NCBI RefSeq assembly: GCF_963576545.1
Contig: NC_083648.1
Span: forward strand, 13,308,739-13,372,738
Reading direction: 5' to 3'
Length of the DNA stretch: 64,000 nt
Source: Limanda limanda
Lineage: Eukaryota > Chordata > Actinopteri > Pleuronectiformes > Pleuronectidae
Below are positions 49,604-61,000 of this stretch, in pieces (within the stretch, counting starts at the first letter, position 1; each line of letters starts with the position of its first letter). The position numbers and the translations under genes were made by a program. The notes beneath the pieces are model-generated. The model worked only from the letters and a program-made list of their open reading frames with translations. It did no database searches and was not told the DNA's origin.

Positions 49604-49933
49604 ATGGATGAGAAAATTGACAGCATTCAGGATTTCTTCAACCAAATGTGGAGGTTCACCACCGACAAACACAACCAGGGGGTTTACAACACCGTCTGTC
49701 TGGTGGTCCTCCTCACGCTTCCCCTGCTGGTCCTCCTCATTACTTTGGTGGTGTGCTGCCACTGCTGCTGCTGTCGCCATGCCAACGGCTGCTGTTGCTA
49801 CCGCAGATACGACATAGCAACTGCAAGGTCGGAGACGAAGAAGAAGAAAAATTCGGCAAATACAGACGACTTGTGGATTTCTGTTAAGGCGGGGTCGATG
49901 ACACCTGACAGGATCCCACTGGACATGGTGTAG
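49604..49933 (+). CDS. kiaa0040: KIAA0040-like small single-pass membrane protein
   Basis: An intact single-exon ORF of 109 codons. The start GCCATGG is a near-ideal Kozak context. The N-terminus (1-27) is short and amphipathic with FFNQMW. Residues 28-50 form one strong hydrophobic membrane segment (CLVVLLTLPLLVLLITLVV). Cysteines follow at 51, 52, 54-57 and 63-65, then arginines, KKKK at 79-82, and DDLWISV at 88-94. The layout matches human KIAA0040 as I recall it: YNTxCLxVLLxLPLLV, CCHCC, lysine run, DLWIS. There is no signal peptide, and the strong positive charge after the membrane segment suggests a cytoplasmic C-terminus. Juxtamembrane cysteines are plausible palmitoylation sites (inference). 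The position between two tenascin genes agrees with human synteny. Molecular function is unknown. Confidence 0.88.
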   Translation: MDEKIDSIQDFFNQMWRFTTDKHNQGVYNTVCLVVLLTLPLLVLLITLVVCCHCCCCRHANGCCCYRRYDIATARSETKKKKNSANTDDLWISVKAGSMTPDRIPLDMV

Positions 49934-51330
49934 GGATGAATTTTTCAATTTTTCTTTAATTGCTGATCCTGGGCCAGTCCGTGCAGCAGAGCCAATCAAG
50001 TGTCGCAAAAGTCATCGCACACTTGAAGGAGGCTGGGGATGCTGTTTAAACTGATGGGAGGCACTTCACATTGTAATGGGCACAGATTTGGTAGAAATAT
50101 GTAAACAGTGCAGATTGTTTTTAGTTTGTGGGGATTTGATTAAGTTGTTTACAGCTTTTAGTTTGAGCTTTTTGGCGCCGTGCATACAATATACAGACAG
50201 GCTTTTATATATATATATATGTAAGCAACAAATGTGTGTGTTGGATAGAAAAGAGGCAGTGTGTGTGTGTGTGTGTGTTCGGTGTGTGTGTGTGCGTGTG
50301 TTTGTGCGTGTGTCTGTGCGTGTGTGTGTGTGTGTGTGTGTGTGCGTGTGTGTCTGTGCGTGTGTCTGTGCGTGTGTGTATAGAGTGTTATTGAAAGCGC
50401 TTTGTTCTTTGAGCCCCCATGTGAAATTCATTGCATCTGTATTTGAGAGAGAGCCACTTTAAGGTCTGCCCAGCATTCACATGGCTATAATACTGTTTAC
50501 TTTTCACAATGAGGCTGCGCTGTAGAGCCGTGATTCACTCGCACTTTCAGAATGAAAATGCACTGATGTCCAAACTGTCAAACTCAAAGGATGCACAAAG
50601 AAAATTATACTTTGATTTGTCTCCTAATTTTGCGTTATTTGAGTGATATGATACAATTTGGTCCACGGGAGAAGCACTTTTATTTTGTTTTTGAGAATGT
50701 TTCAGTATTCAGGTCAGGTTTACCTTGAAGGCACAGTTCTTATCAAAGGATTTAAAAAAGAAAAGCAAAAACTACATTTAAAATCTGTGGTCCTTCCCAA
50801 AGTGTCTGACAGATCTTCCAGGTCACTGATCAACACTTGGAAAAATCTGCGTTTGCATCAGAGACAGGAACGTGTTCTGGGCCTTTATTTATTCAAAGTT
50901 CACTGCTGAAGTGAAATCTAGTAAAAGCTAATGACTAAGTTATAGTAAAACTTATTTCTCAAATTTAAAATGCTCTTAAATTAAAGAGAGCTCTATAATC
51001 ATATATATGATAATAGTAAAATAATAGGATCGATAAACATTTTCATTTCATTTGAACTTTTAATAGGAAGCCTCACTTTTTCAAGTAGAAAGAGATAGCA
51101 GTAGCTATTAATTGTGTGACTCTTTATGCAAGGATCGGTGTGATATGGTAGCTTGTCTTATCATTCTACTGTACCTCTGATGGAGGAGGACCAAACTGCT
51201 CAACAAAAGTGTCTGATTGTGGCCTGAGCTAAAGAAGTTTGAGTTTTGTAGTCGTCTCTTTGAAGCATTGTTAGTATCATTCTTATAAGTTAATAAATAC
51301 AGGCCAAGGTATGTGTTTCCATGAATAAAC
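49934..51330 (+). other. Probable 3' UTR of the KIAA0040-like gene
   Basis: There is no coding signal after the TAG. AATAAA occurs near 51289 and 51323, and another near 52229. The TG-rich tract at 50257-50380 lies inside. Confidence 0.35.
50257..50380 (+). repeat. Compound TG microsatellite
   Basis: TG units interrupted by TGCG, TTTG and TCTG variants in a roughly repeated higher-order pattern (TGTGCGTGTGTCTGTGCG). Confidence 0.9.
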
Positions 51331-54300
51331 CTTGTAAACACAGCAGCAGTATAATTACATTCAGCCGAGATACAAACTCAATGCTGATGTATTTCATCTG
51401 TAAGTCAAACTCTTCAATTATGCATGTAAAAATAACTCTCATGAGTAATGTGGTCAGGAAGAAGCATTCAAAGTCGATTTCTAAACTTAATTAACTTAAC
51501 ATTTTTTTAGAATATTCAAGAAGAAGCCCAGAATCAATCAAACGGTTTGATTTGAGTGGATGGTGCCCAAAGGCTCTTTTTATTTCTTTAAGGCGCGTGA
51601 TATCTCAGAACCCAATTAGGCAGAAGCATCTCGGCAGTATCATCATCTTTACGAATGAGTTTACACTCGCGCTGAGTCGATTTATCTGCTCGAGTTCTGC
51701 TGGGAAATCAGGACCCTGCTCGAACACACACACACACTCCTCTGTGGAGAGTGAGGTTCTGCTCCATGTGCACACACAGTTTGGGTTTAATATGAAGCCT
51801 TGGCCCGTGAAACGAAAACAACAAAGTATCAGTAGCAATGCGTGGTGACGAAATACTGTTTCCTCCCACGCTGAGGGGATTGCCAGGAGATGATATCACT
51901 GACATGTTTAGCCAACACCTGAACATGTCATTGTGGTTTGTAATAGGTTTACAGAGTCTTTCATCCTATTGGCTGTGGTAGGCGTTCTCAACACCAACAT
52001 GATAATAATAGCAAATGGGCAGATAAAAGACAGGAAATGTGGATTTATGACAAACTAGATGAAAAGAGAAAAGCTGTTGCCTCACAACAAAGACTGGAAA
52101 CAGCTAATGTTCAATTGTGTAATTATTTAATCTGCAAAAACAGAAAGGACCTGTTTCGTAAAGGGTTATATTACCTCCTGTAAACCAACAAATTGTCATT
52201 CTTACTCTTTTTTTAGAACATTATTGCAGATTAAATAAAGACTACATGTTAATTGGTGAGTTTTAGAAGTGCCGGTATATGTGAGTTACATCCAGAGCCA
52301 TAAACGCGCTGTTTCCTCTTCTGTTTCCACTCTTTGTACTGACTGACTGCGGGCTCCGACTTTATATTTAGCTCCTAAGAACCTAGAGCAGTTTCAATCT
52401 TCTCATCTAATTCTCGACAAGCCAGCGAATCAGCGTATTTCCCCAAAATGTCAAACAATTCCTTTTAAACCACCAGAAGAAGAGCTTTAACGAGAGATAT
52501 ACAAGATTGATTCGACTCTCCAGCCTGAGACGCTGAGGCAGGGAGTCGCAGCAGGGAGTCTCATGCTGGAGGATCTAAAACCAGACTGATCATTGATTTC
52601 AACATGGTTAGGCTGGTTGATATTAACATCCCATTTGATTGTTAATCCTTTTTGATTGGGTTTCCACATTATACAGTATTAGAATCTCTTCTTCTCAGTT
52701 TTCATTTCAGCCAGGCAGCAAAAGTGACAGTTTTCTGTTTCACTCAACAATTCACACACGAATGCTGATAGTTCCTTATAATTTATTCCTCTCTCCGTCG
52801 CCTCCCAGCAGCAGTCGGTTATTAGCGGACTATGAGTTACTGTTTCTCATTATCACACGTTTCACATCCACCAAACAGTATTGTATAAAATGTATATTAT
52901 GCCACAGTGTTGGTAGCATTAATGTCCCCCCACCTCCCACTTTGCTTAAACGTGTTCACACATCATTCACGTTTTCCTTGTCGACACCTGTTAAACAGCA
53001 TTTTGTAACATTGAGCCTCATCGTGTTTTGATTTCCCTCGCTTTGAACATTTATTTCCCAGGGTCTCTGTATCAGGAGGCAGCAGGTATGAAATATAAGA
53101 TATATATGTTTTTCTTCTGGTGTCAGTTCGCTGCGATCACAGGGAGAGGAGGTGCAGGATTTGTCTATTGTTTGAACAGCAAATCAGCTGGATGTTTTTT
53201 TCATTTGACAGCACCACTTTTTTTTTATCCCTTCCTATTATGCATGAGATTTTGTATTTAGGACATGTTCCTGTTGTTTCCACACTTGAAAAAAAAATGC
53301 TGAGGTGATTATTATTTTTTTTTTGATGTGCCTGGCTGGGCTTTGTGTGTAGCTCTGCATGCATAATTTATCCTGACATATAGAGATGATAAAGGAGAGC
53401 AAATGTGGGAGATGACAGCAAATAAAGTATTTTTCTATCTTTGTGGAATCTCCTCTTTCTGTTTTCTAACGTTAACTGAAGTCAATGGAGCCTTTGAGTT
53501 TCGACATGAGCCAAGTGAACATATTTCACAGGCCTCAGACGAAACTCTCAGCAAAATGGGAACCGAGGCCCATGATCTTCTTCTGGACTGTTGACACACT
53601 GTACTTTTTGAGACCACGGGAACTGTGACTGTGACTAAAGAAAACAAAACAGCAAAGAGCTACAGGAGTTTGTGTTTGTTCTCATGCAGCGTGACATCTG
53701 CTGTGAACAGTTCGGAACATTAAATTCCTTTATTACCATAACATCCGTTTTTTATGGCAGTGAATACAGGAGGAAGTAAGTAAATCAAAGGGGCAGAGAA
53801 AGGTCTCTATGTATTAATTGTGTGAACAAACAAGGCTGAAGAGACAATATAATTAATAAGCACTGCTGCCTCCAGTGATCTTCATGAACATCTAATTTCC
53901 GTCATTGTTTTGAGAGCCGTAGCCGAGCGATCTTTGATGCAAGTAATCACTTTGGCCTGAGGATCAGTTCCTCTTTGACAACACTTACACTCCGACATCC
54001 ACTTTGGGAAATTTGTTCCATCTCACGGATCCTGATTTTCAACCTGCATTAGACGCTCAGTGAATTAGCATAACTTTAATCCCATCATGTAAACAAGCTG
54101 TTTGTTTATTTCATTCTTTAAGGCCCAAGGACGTGAGGTGCCGCAACATATCGGTTCACTGTAATGTAGAAAGAAGGCAGCTATCTTAAATCAGGAAATG
54201 GGTTGGACTCACTGACTAACTTCTGTTTCATTGATTCATTGATGGGTTTGTGACAAACTGTAAACAATAAATACCCACTTCCACCATGTTAACAGATGGA

Positions 54301-54422
54301 ACATCCACCAAACTAATAAGTTTAATTCTTTCATTTTAGGTAGTTCTTATCACACTGATAAACTTTCAAGAGTTAATTTGTCCAGTCTGGTTTTAATAGC
54401 AATGTGAGGCTAATGGGGTGAA

Positions 54423-54655
54423 ACATCATGATTGACAGGTGAGACTGACTCCTGATTGGTTGAGGGTATATATCGTAGAGACATTGCTACTGTGGCTCCA
54501 TCCCCTGATTGCTACTTCCCAGATGTGCCCCAAAATGTTCAAGATGGAGACGTTATATCAGGGATATTGAAGCTCCATTTATAGATAGTTGGAGGAAGTG
54601 GAGAGACATTGTCCATCTTGATATACAGTTTGTGGTCTGGACTATGAACAGGTCA
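54423..54655 (-). repeat. Repeat C-related block
   Basis: It contains 'gattgacaggtgagactgactcctgattggtt' and ends 'gtccatcttgatatacagtttgtggtctg'. The second piece is the inverted opening of repeat C, and the first is shared with 62771-62803. Confidence 0.45.
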
Positions 54656-56089
54656 TATGTAGCTGTCAGCAAATCGGTCATCTACGTATGTTTTGTTTTT
54701 AGTAGTCTTTAGCAGACGTCTTCTCCTCCCTTCTCTTTGGCTACTATTTCTGTCTCTCCACGAACAGCTCACTCTCCACCCCTTAAAACAAACACTCCCT
54801 TGTTGCCACATTACCAAGTTGTGTCATGGAAAAAAAGCATCACGCTGAGGCCGAGACGTAAGTGACACCCCAGTGACACAGGCACACAGTACATACAGTA
54901 TCTGCATGTCGTCAAGTTTGTGCTGTACCTTATACTGTACATACACACACACACAGGGAGAGAGAGAAAGAGAGGGAGAGAAAAGGGCAAACGTCTTCTC
55001 CCCTCTCTGTTTATCCTGGCACCAAGCGAACCGCTTTGCCTTGCAGAGCAACGGCAGGAACCAATCTCCTTAAAGTAATTCGCAATCACTGTGGCTGAAA
55101 AGGCCGTTCGCATCAATGAGCTTTTGTGAGACATTTCATTTCAAAGTTGAAATGAAAATGCTATGCTAGAAATATGTGCTGCCAAATTTTAGGCAGCAGG
55201 CTTCTCACGCTCTTATTTTATTTGGATGAATAAACACTCAAAAATAGTTTCTTTGTATTTCCTCATGGGGTCTCTGGAAGGATATGTATCGAGAGGAGAA
55301 GATTATAGATCGTGTCTTATATCTTATCTTTTTCGTGTGTGAAATGGGGTAATGTGCTACTCTTAGTCTCGCCATACTTTTTTTGGCAGCTGTGTCAAAG
55401 TGGCTCCATCCAGACAGCCGTGTGAGCTGTTACTGTCTACAGCTGTAGAATTGAGAAACTGTTGAGAAACCAGGCGTCAAACAGTCGGCAGTTCCTGAAA
55501 GTGCAATTGCGCAACTCCTGTATGAAAACACTGAGGAGGGTTACAGCAGCAATCTAATGCTAAGTATTATCAAAACAATTGTATGAGCAGTTTAACTGTA
55601 AGACCTCATCAAGTTTAACAAGAGCTGAATATTGAACGGCGAGAGAAACCTCTGTCTTGTTAGGAAACTGAGATGCTGTTGAAGGTTGACCTTGGGTTAT
55701 GGACGATTTTGTTAAATGAATAATGCAGCTCAGCTTTGTAAGGAAACCTTGAAGAAGATCATTAAACTAAAGGTGTGGGTAAAGTCTGGATATCTTGTTC
55801 AGTATCCATGTAAGCAGAGGGATCTGAGGAATGTCGGTGTGTGGGTCCAACGCTGTGGTCACAACTAAAATACCTGGACAACCATTAGAGGGATTGTGAT
55901 ACAAATCTGTTCAATTTCCTCAGAGGATGAACCCTGATGATGGGAGATCCCCTGATTTATGGTTGGTATTTTGGCTTGGGTGAAATGGTCTTCTGTCCGT
56001 ATAGAGTCAGAATGCTCTGGAATTTCTATCGTTAATAAAACTTCATCCCTCTGTCCGAAGACATTAAGCAAATATTTATTTGAGACTCT

Positions 56090-56275
56090 ATGTCGACCAT
56101 AGATGTGAATGTGACTGTGATGGTTGTGTGTTTTCTGTATGATGCCCCTGCAATACACTGGCAACCTGTCCAGAGATGTACCCCCCATCTCGCCCAATGT
56201 CAGCTGGGATTGACTCCCCCACTACCCTGAAAGGATAAGCACTATAGATAATGGATAGATAGATGGCTCTTAGTG
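56090..56275 (+). mobile_element. Interspersed repeat D, 3' fragment
   Basis: 'gcccctgcaatacactggcaacctgtccagagatgtaccccccatctcgcccaatgtcagctgggattgactccc' followed by 'ctgaaaggataagcactatagataatggatagatagatgg' is the characteristic 3' part and GATA-like tail of this teleost retroposon. Confidence 0.75.
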
Positions 56276-57604
56276 TTGTTGATTTAAGAGACACAAAACA
56301 ATTATCTCTATTGTCCCCATGGGGAAGTCTGTCTTGAATCCAAATAGAGCAACATGTTGTAGTGAAAAAGACATGCACCACTGTGTGTGGTAAAATATCT
56401 GGTCTCCAGCTCATCATTAAAAATCTGTGGGATCAAAAACAGACAGCTCCGTTTCCTCATTAAGTGTCGATATCTAAAGAAAATGTGTCCATGTAACAAA
56501 ACCTTCATTTATCTATCGTGTAAATGTGCGATATGAATATAAATGAGCAGCTGTACTTCTAATTTGACAAAACTGAGAAAAACGTTTTTTTTATTCCTCA
56601 GTGTTGCTCCTCATTTGTGTCCTTGAAAAGCCTTTCTGAGTATCGCCCGGAATAAACCCTCATAACCCAAAGAAAAATGGCGGCAACTCAGGATTTATGA
56701 GGAGCGGGGGCTGTAAAACAGTTATGGCAGATTAGCAGGTTGATTGATGTCCTTCGTCCTTGTCACGTAAACCAACAGAGTTTGTAATAAAAGTGTAAAA
56801 AAATGCTTAATTAAGTAATAAAGCCAGAGTCAAACTATTACTAATAAATGTTGTCAGTTTTCCAGCTTGAAAACAAGACTGTGGCGATGCATTTCTACGT
56901 ATGGGGCAAGCAAACGTGATTGTTGTTGACGTTTGACACGGTCACATCACATTGACGGATGTGTGCCGTCCTGATCACATGAATACAAAGCAGGAGCAAT
57001 ATGGACAATCTACACAGCCATCCACCATTATTCCCCAGCTTGTCCTACACAAGCTAATGTGATGTGACAGTTTTTGAGGAACAGTGGCAGTTTAATGTGT
57101 CACAGCCAGCCAGCTCCATAATCAATAGACTCAGGACGCTAACTTGCTAATCGTCTGAGCCTGATTGAAAACAAAACACACACTTTCCACTCTTTTATTT
57201 TTCAAACATTTATGTTATGATGAAAATACCACTATACACAGGCAAAATTGCTACTCAAGTTATTCATAGAACATGAATGTAACAAATTTAACACCATTAT
57301 CCTAGGCTGCTGCCCCATGTTACAAAAAAACAAACTTTAAATGAATGCAATATTTTTATATTCCTTCCCCTTGCTATTCAAAAATTTCCCCGATACGATC
57401 CCATTAGGAGTCAGAGTGGTATAACAATTGCGTGATGGAGCCACACTAGCGAGGCCTCATTGATACATGCGCTCGACTGATTGCAAGCTCTTAATCATGA
57501 AGTTTTAAGCATTCATTTCAAACCAAATTACAGGAATTACTTGAACAAACAACAATGTGATAAGAACGACCTAAAATGACAGAAACTACCTTGAGAAAAA
57601 AGTA

Positions 57605-57775
57605 TTTGAGTTGAACTTTGACTTTTTAGTTTGGTTCATGTTTCTTCCACTAAGGAGGCTGGGTTTATGACCTATACTTCATCCAGCCACCAGGAGGTGA
57701 CAAAGACGCTTTGGCTTCACTTTTGGGGAGCTGTCATGTCGTCCATCTTTAAACACAGTCTATGGTGAAGACTTG
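57605..57775 (-). repeat. Copy of teleost interspersed repeat C
   Basis: The minus strand reads 'ccatagactgtgtttaaagatggacgacatgacagctccccaaaagtgaagccaaagcg', then 'cacctcctggtggctgg' and 'ggtcataaaccc'. It lies within about 130 bp of the tnn stop codon, so it may be part of the tnn 3' UTR. Confidence 0.7.
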
Positions 57776-57904
57776 GAGAGAGATTTTTCCTGTGTGGTCA
57801 GAGGAGCAAAGCTTGCAGCTACATGGAGATATATCCCAGTCAAGTGTGACGGCAGGTAAAAATGGCTGAAGACTTGTGTTGTAGTTTCAGAAGGGGGCGC
57901 TCTT

Positions 57905-58054
57905 CTATTTCTTAAGGAGGTTTGCGTTTCTGCTCTTCTCTCTGGCCAACAACGATCGCCTCTTCCTGCTGGACAAGGCTCCCAGAGGTCGGATCTTCAT
58001 CTCCGTGAAGTCGAGGGACGTCAGGTGGCCCTTCCACGGCTCCCAGTTCACCCC
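57905..58054 (-). CDS. tnn: tnn terminal coding exon
   Basis: 150 bp with stop TAG at 57907-57905, phase 0, acceptor 'tttgctgtcag'. It encodes [19 protein letters not shown], then [15 protein letters not shown] and a basic end finishing NLLKK. HLTSLD replaces the usual HEFSIP, so this FBG tip has diverged. Confidence 0.95.
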   Translation of the reverse strand, partial: GVNWEPWKGHLTSLDFTEMKIRPLGALSSRKRRSLLAREKSRNANLLKK

Positions 58055-61000
58055 CTGACAGCAAAGTAAACAGAGGAAGAGGAGTTTGGAATGAGGGGAG
58101 GAAGAGCAAGAAAAAATGGTTATCAAAGGAAATTTTGAGAAACAGAGAGTAGAGGCATGAATTGTCACATAAGAGGCATGCGGCGTGACGGACAGGCAGG
58201 ATGACAAACAGTAATAAACACCAGCCTCTGGCTTTGGTTTCATGTGAGCACAAACTTGTTTTGACTGTTATTGCATTTCATCGACAAACACTGCAGGAGA
58301 CATCTGCAGCGGCGATATTACGGATGAAATCACATCGACGACAGGCGTAAAAAATCCCCCCGTTATTTCCTTTAGTATCAGTCTTCCTTGGACATAATAA
58401 CTGTTGTTCTCACCGTATCAGCCTGGAATAAAAAACACTTATGGTTTATAGCTGGTGTGAGAAATGTGCTTTCTTATCCTTGTTGATGGATTCAGGCCAT
58501 TTCTGCCTCACCCCGACAATCCAGCACAAAACAACTACAAGTGTGGTGGTCTGAAGCTGCTTTTGATTGCTGACCAGAGAACAGCCTCCCTCTCTGCTTT
58601 GCTTTTGTCTGACTGTGAAGGATCTGGAGAAATGATCCTTAATAACAGTGATGCATCCTTTGATCATGATGGGTATAGCCGTGTTTCTTGTACAGCTGGT
58701 GTCAATCGTAGCAAATGAAGCAGTTTGTTGTGAGTAGTAGATGTGCAACTACTTATTTTGTATCCTTTAGCTGAGATGTTTTATTTTCTACGCAGTTATT
58801 TTGGGCAGGAGGAGGATTCAGAAGAGCAAACACTGAGATGAAAACAGCTTTAAGATCCACTCGCATCATCATCCATCACTATGAAAGACAAATGTGAAGT
58901 GTAGAGTGAGGCCATGATGTCTGACAGTCCCATTTCCAAGATTCAAAGACCGTTAACCAGTAAATTTGAGACGTGTCACAGCATAATACCATCACTGCCA
59001 CCTACTGGTGTGAAGGCACACTAGTCCTATTTCTATACTGTGTTATCCAGTGGCAGTACAAAGTGAAAATGAATACACACACATGTGCTCAAGTTAAAAT
59101 AGCACATCACATTTTCTAGTTTTAAAGTTTTAAAGTAAATAAGTACTTGATTTTAAATATACTTGCAGCATGTAGGATATTCCCTAATGCAACGGTCCAC
59201 AACATCCTAATGACTTTGTCTCAACTGTTTTAAAAATGTACTGGAGTAGAAAGTTTAGATATTTTCTGATAAAGTGGAGTAAACGCGAAACGTGACAGAA
59301 AATAAATACATACCATACAATACAATACATGAAAAAGGTACTAAAGTACAGCAACATAGTAAATGTACTGGTTACATCCTACATGTAAGCCACTTGCTTA
59401 TTGTGCATGTATGTGGTGGCTGAACTTTGCATGCTATGAAACTAACAATGTTTTTAATTAATGGCCTGATATTGGAGGGAATTATCACTGACTGTTGAAA
59501 AGCGATTAAGGGTTAATGTCTGGCTCAAGGACACTAGGGAAGGAGGGTGTGGGGATTGATCCACAAACACTGTGACCCGAGGATGAACCACTCTACTAGC
59601 TGCCTCTTTTTCACATGTTAAATTTCGTATTTTTTACAAAACCCATTTTCAAACCCACACTGGTAAATTTTGTCCTGACTGGGTGGAACCTCTGGAGAGC
59701 AAATTGCATTTTGCATTCACGAGCCAACCAAAAACCACGTACTCGGCTTATTAAATGCAGAGCTGCCTCCCTGTTCACTCACCAAACTGTGTCTGCTGTC
59801 TCCCCATTTGCCGTTCAGGTTGGCCAGGTGACAGTTTTGGTACCACCAGGCGCCGCGGTGGGTCAGGGCGCAGTTACCCAAAGAGACGTCATTATCCGAG
59901 TCGATAGTGGTCCAGGCTCGGCCTTGGTGGTAGGTCATGGCGTCACCTGGGGATTATCAACAACCGTATTAAGCACAGTTAAATCAGAACTTGATAAAAC
60001 CGACTTTAGAATTGTTTAATACTTTAACAACATTTCAGAAACTTTTACTATATAGCTACTGTCTCTTGTCTCTTTTGAAAATAGGTTTCTGAAACAAATA
60101 CCCCAAGAATTTGTTTTCCCAGCACCCCACAGAACAGGCGGCAGGGTGCCTGGTGCCTGAAACCCCTTTTTACTCCCACCTCTGTTTGTTTCATCGCCAC
60201 CCCTGGCCTCTCTTCTTCTTCTATAACTCCTATTTCAGTGAAGTGTCAGAGAGAAAATGTGAAAAGCCGCACGTGTCCCCTGCTCAGTCTCAGCCTGTCA
60301 CAGTACCTGTAAATGGGAACAGACTTTACGACCCACCTGCTGTGCCCCTGTATTCGCCGATGGTGAGTTTGAACTTCTGCTTGACTGCAGCGATCTTAAA
60401 GTTGTCATACACAGCGTAGACCCTCTCTGAGCCCAGGCCCAGGTCAAATCGCAGCTCGTACTGAGTTGGAGTGTTGGTGAGCTCGTATATCTTATCCAGC
60501 CCTGAGGGGAACAGACAAACACAGAGAATATGAAGGGGAGAGGAAAACGCTCCTTTACCGTTCAAATATATGCACGTTTCAAAAAAACACCCTGGGATCA
60601 TCGGTGCACTCACCGATCCAGAACTCGTCCGTCATGTTGCCAAAACCTGCGATGTACTGCCTCCAGCGTTTCAGGAAGTCCAGCTTGCCAGTTGTACGAC
60701 GCTGCAGCATCTGGAAACAGCAAACAGCGTGATGGTTGTTTCGCCTTTAAATGCAATAAGCTGCAATCTGTCCCACAACTCCAGTCCTACAACCCCTTGG
60801 TGATTTTTAAATCACTGATGTTATCTGATGTTTCTTGTGATTGTTTTTCAATTGTTGTAATTAAGTCTTCGGTTTACGTTTTGTTGTGTTGTATTTATTT
60901 GCTGATAATGATTGACTCCTGCAGGTCGGTATAGAACAACTTGTTCTATACCGACAGGCGGTCTTACTGAGAGATTTCAATGACTTGTTCTGACAGTTCA

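Larger units (their letters stand above)
51331..57904. other. Intergenic region between the KIAA0040-like gene and tnn
   Basis: About 6.5 kb. It contains a repeat C-related block (54423-54655), a repeat D fragment (56090-56275), another repeat C copy (57605-57775) and a short CA tract near 54942. ORFs are short and featureless. The left part may still be transcribed as 3' UTR, and the right end includes the tnn 3' UTR. Confidence 0.65.

Noticed and set aside
49608..49887. Two plus-strand ORFs in other frames (69 and 79 codons) over the same gene
   Set aside because: They start inside the CDS in weaker context and lack the family motifs; frame shadows.
49526..50008. 160-codon minus-strand ORF over the KIAA0040-like gene
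   Set aside because: It is the antisense shadow of a well-supported plus-strand CDS; no domain character.
50066..50462. 121- and 128-codon ORFs on opposite strands
   Set aside because: Driven by the compound TG tract downstream of the KIAA0040-like CDS.
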